Source: an uncultured Angelakisella sp.
GTDB lineage: Bacteria > Bacillota > Clostridia > Oscillospirales > Ruminococcaceae
Length of the DNA stretch: 5,724 nt
Direction of reading: 5' to 3'
NCBI GenBank assembly: GCA_947564495.1
Contig: CANOCD010000090.1
Span: forward strand, 1 to 5,724
Shown here: piece after piece, positions 4,797-5,724 of the stretch
Numbering within the stretch: position 1 is the stretch's first letter
Layout: each line of letters begins with the position of its first letter
Made by a program: the position numbers and the translations under genes
Notes under the pieces: generated by a model
What the model was told of the DNA's origin: nothing
The model's database searches: none
What the model saw: the letters and a program-made list of their open reading frames with translations, nothing else

Positions 4797-5724
4797 ATGA
4801 AAATGAATATCGACCTGGATAACGATTTCAGCAAGACCGTCGCCATCAAGGTGGTAGGCGTGGGAGGCGGCGGCGGCAACGCCGTGGACCATATGTGCAG
4901 CAGCGGCATGAGCAGCGTGGAGTTTGTCTCGGTGAACACCGACCTCCAGGCCCTGCGCTTTTCCAGCGCCACCTACAAGCTGAACATCGGGGACAAGCTC
5001 ACCCGGGGCATGGGCGCCGGCGGCAAGCCGGAGATCGGCGAAAAGGCCGCCGAGGAGAGCCGGGAGGAGATCGCCGCCGCCCTCAAGGGCACCGATATGG
5101 TCTTTATCACCGCCGGGATGGGCGGGGGCACCGGCACCGGGGCCGCCCCCATCATCGCCGAGATCGCCCACGACATGGGCATCCTCACCATCGGGGTGGT
5201 CACCCGTCCCTTTGAGTTCGAGGGCAAGCGGCGCATCCGCCAGGCCCAGGAGGGCATCATCAAGCTGAAGGAGAAGGTGGACGCCCTCCTGGTCATCCCC
5301 AACGAGCGTCTGCGTGCCATCAACCCGGAGATCACCTTTGTCAACGCCTTCGCAGCGGCGGACGAGGTGCTGCGCCAGGCGGTGCAGAGCATCTCCGACC
5401 TCATCAACATCAAGGGCACCGTCAACCTGGACTTCGCCGACGTCACCTCGGTGATGAAGGACGCGGGCTTCGCCCACATGGGCATCGGCCGGGCCAGCGG
5501 CGAGGGCAAGGCGGAAAAGGCGGCCAAGGAGGCCATCACCTCCCCGCTGCTGGAGACCTCCATCAACGGCGCCCGGGGCGTCATCGTCAACTTCCTGGTG
5601 CCCCCCAACATCGACCTGAAGGACATCAACAACGCCTCCGCCATGATCCACGACGCCGCCTCCGAGGAAGTGAACCTGATCTGGGGCGTCGCCTTCGACG
5701 AGAACCTGGACGACGAGATCTACA
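4797..5724 (+). CDS. ftsZ: FtsZ, tubulin-like cell division GTPase (3' end outside the window)
   Basis: The first 309 residues of FtsZ, which polymerises in a GTP-dependent way into the cytoplasmic Z-ring that organises the divisome. The nucleotide-binding half has [10 protein letters not shown] (21-30), NTD (47-49), the T3 loop [11 protein letters not shown] (71-81), the tubulin signature GGGTGTG (109-115) and PFEFEG (138-143). Helix H7 leads to the T7 synergy loop NLDFADV (210-216), whose Asn210, Asp212 and Asp215 complete the GTPase site of the next subunit. The C-terminal domain (about 220-309) runs off the window. The variable linker and the C-terminal peptide that binds membrane tethers are therefore not visible. 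No ftsA precedes it, so SepF or another anchor is expected from family knowledge. It has its own promoter upstream. ATG 4797 is the chosen start; GTG 4788 or ATG 4803 would change only the first few residues. Confidence 0.98.
   Translation, partial: MKMNIDLDNDFSKTVAIKVVGVGGGGGNAVDHMCSSGMSSVEFVSVNTDLQALRFSSATYKLNIGDKLTRGMGAGGKPEIGEKAAEESREEIAAALKGTDMVFITAGMGGGTGTGAAPIIAEIAHDMGILTIGVVTRPFEFEGKRRIRQAQEGIIKLKEKVDALLVIPNERLRAINPEITFVNAFAAADEVLRQAVQSISDLINIKGTVNLDFADVTSVMKDAGFAHMGIGRASGEGKAEKAAKEAITSPLLETSINGARGVIVNFLVPPNIDLKDINNASAMIHDAASEEVNLIWGVAFDENLDDEIY

Noticed and set aside
4680..5651. A 323-codon minus-strand frame over ftsZ
   Set aside because: In register with ftsZ codons and explained by codon bias; ftsZ motifs on the + strand are decisive.

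Overview
The window is a stretch of the division and cell wall (dcw) gene cluster of a high-G+C, probably monoderm bacterium. All genes are on the + strand, in the order mraY (3' end only), ftsW, murG, murA, ftsQ/divIB, ftsZ (5' part only). The strong G/C preference at third codon positions, murA inside the dcw cluster, a divIB-type ftsQ directly followed by ftsZ with no ftsA, and good AGGAG-type ribosome binding sites fit a Clostridia member. My best guess is the G+C-rich Oscillospiraceae/Ruminococcaceae group (Flavonifractor-like). That placement is inference from gene order and protein style, not a database match.

Layout: bases 1-137 are the last 44 codons of mraY. After 7 bases comes ftsW (145-1296), then murG (1303-2433) after 6 bases. 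A 103-base gap (2434-2536) can fold into a closed RNA domain ending exactly at the murA start codon. Then come murA (2537-3796) and, 9 bases on, ftsQ (3806-4675). A 121-base AT-rich gap (4676-4796) carries a convincing sigma-A type promoter with palindromic sequences in and around it. ftsZ (4797 to the window end) follows. The only stretches without a gene are these two gaps and both are under 300 bases.

How the genes work together: MraY makes lipid I, MurG turns it into lipid II, and FtsW polymerises lipid II into septal glycan. MurA makes the first committed cytoplasmic precursor (UDP-GlcNAc enolpyruvate). FtsQ/DivIB is the bitopic divisome scaffold, and FtsZ is the tubulin-like GTPase that places the septum. 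The tight spacing from mraY to murG and from murA to ftsQ suggests co-transcription and translational coupling, while ftsZ also appears to have its own promoter.

The protein-coding content is ordinary, with all the key residues I checked intact. I saw no mobile element, CRISPR array, tRNA, rRNA or foreign gene. The points worth a second look are regulatory: the murA leader RNA fold, the palindromes in the ftsZ promoter, a Shine-Dalgarno sequence that swallows the only ATG of ftsW, and the ATGA mini-frame at the murA/ftsQ junction.
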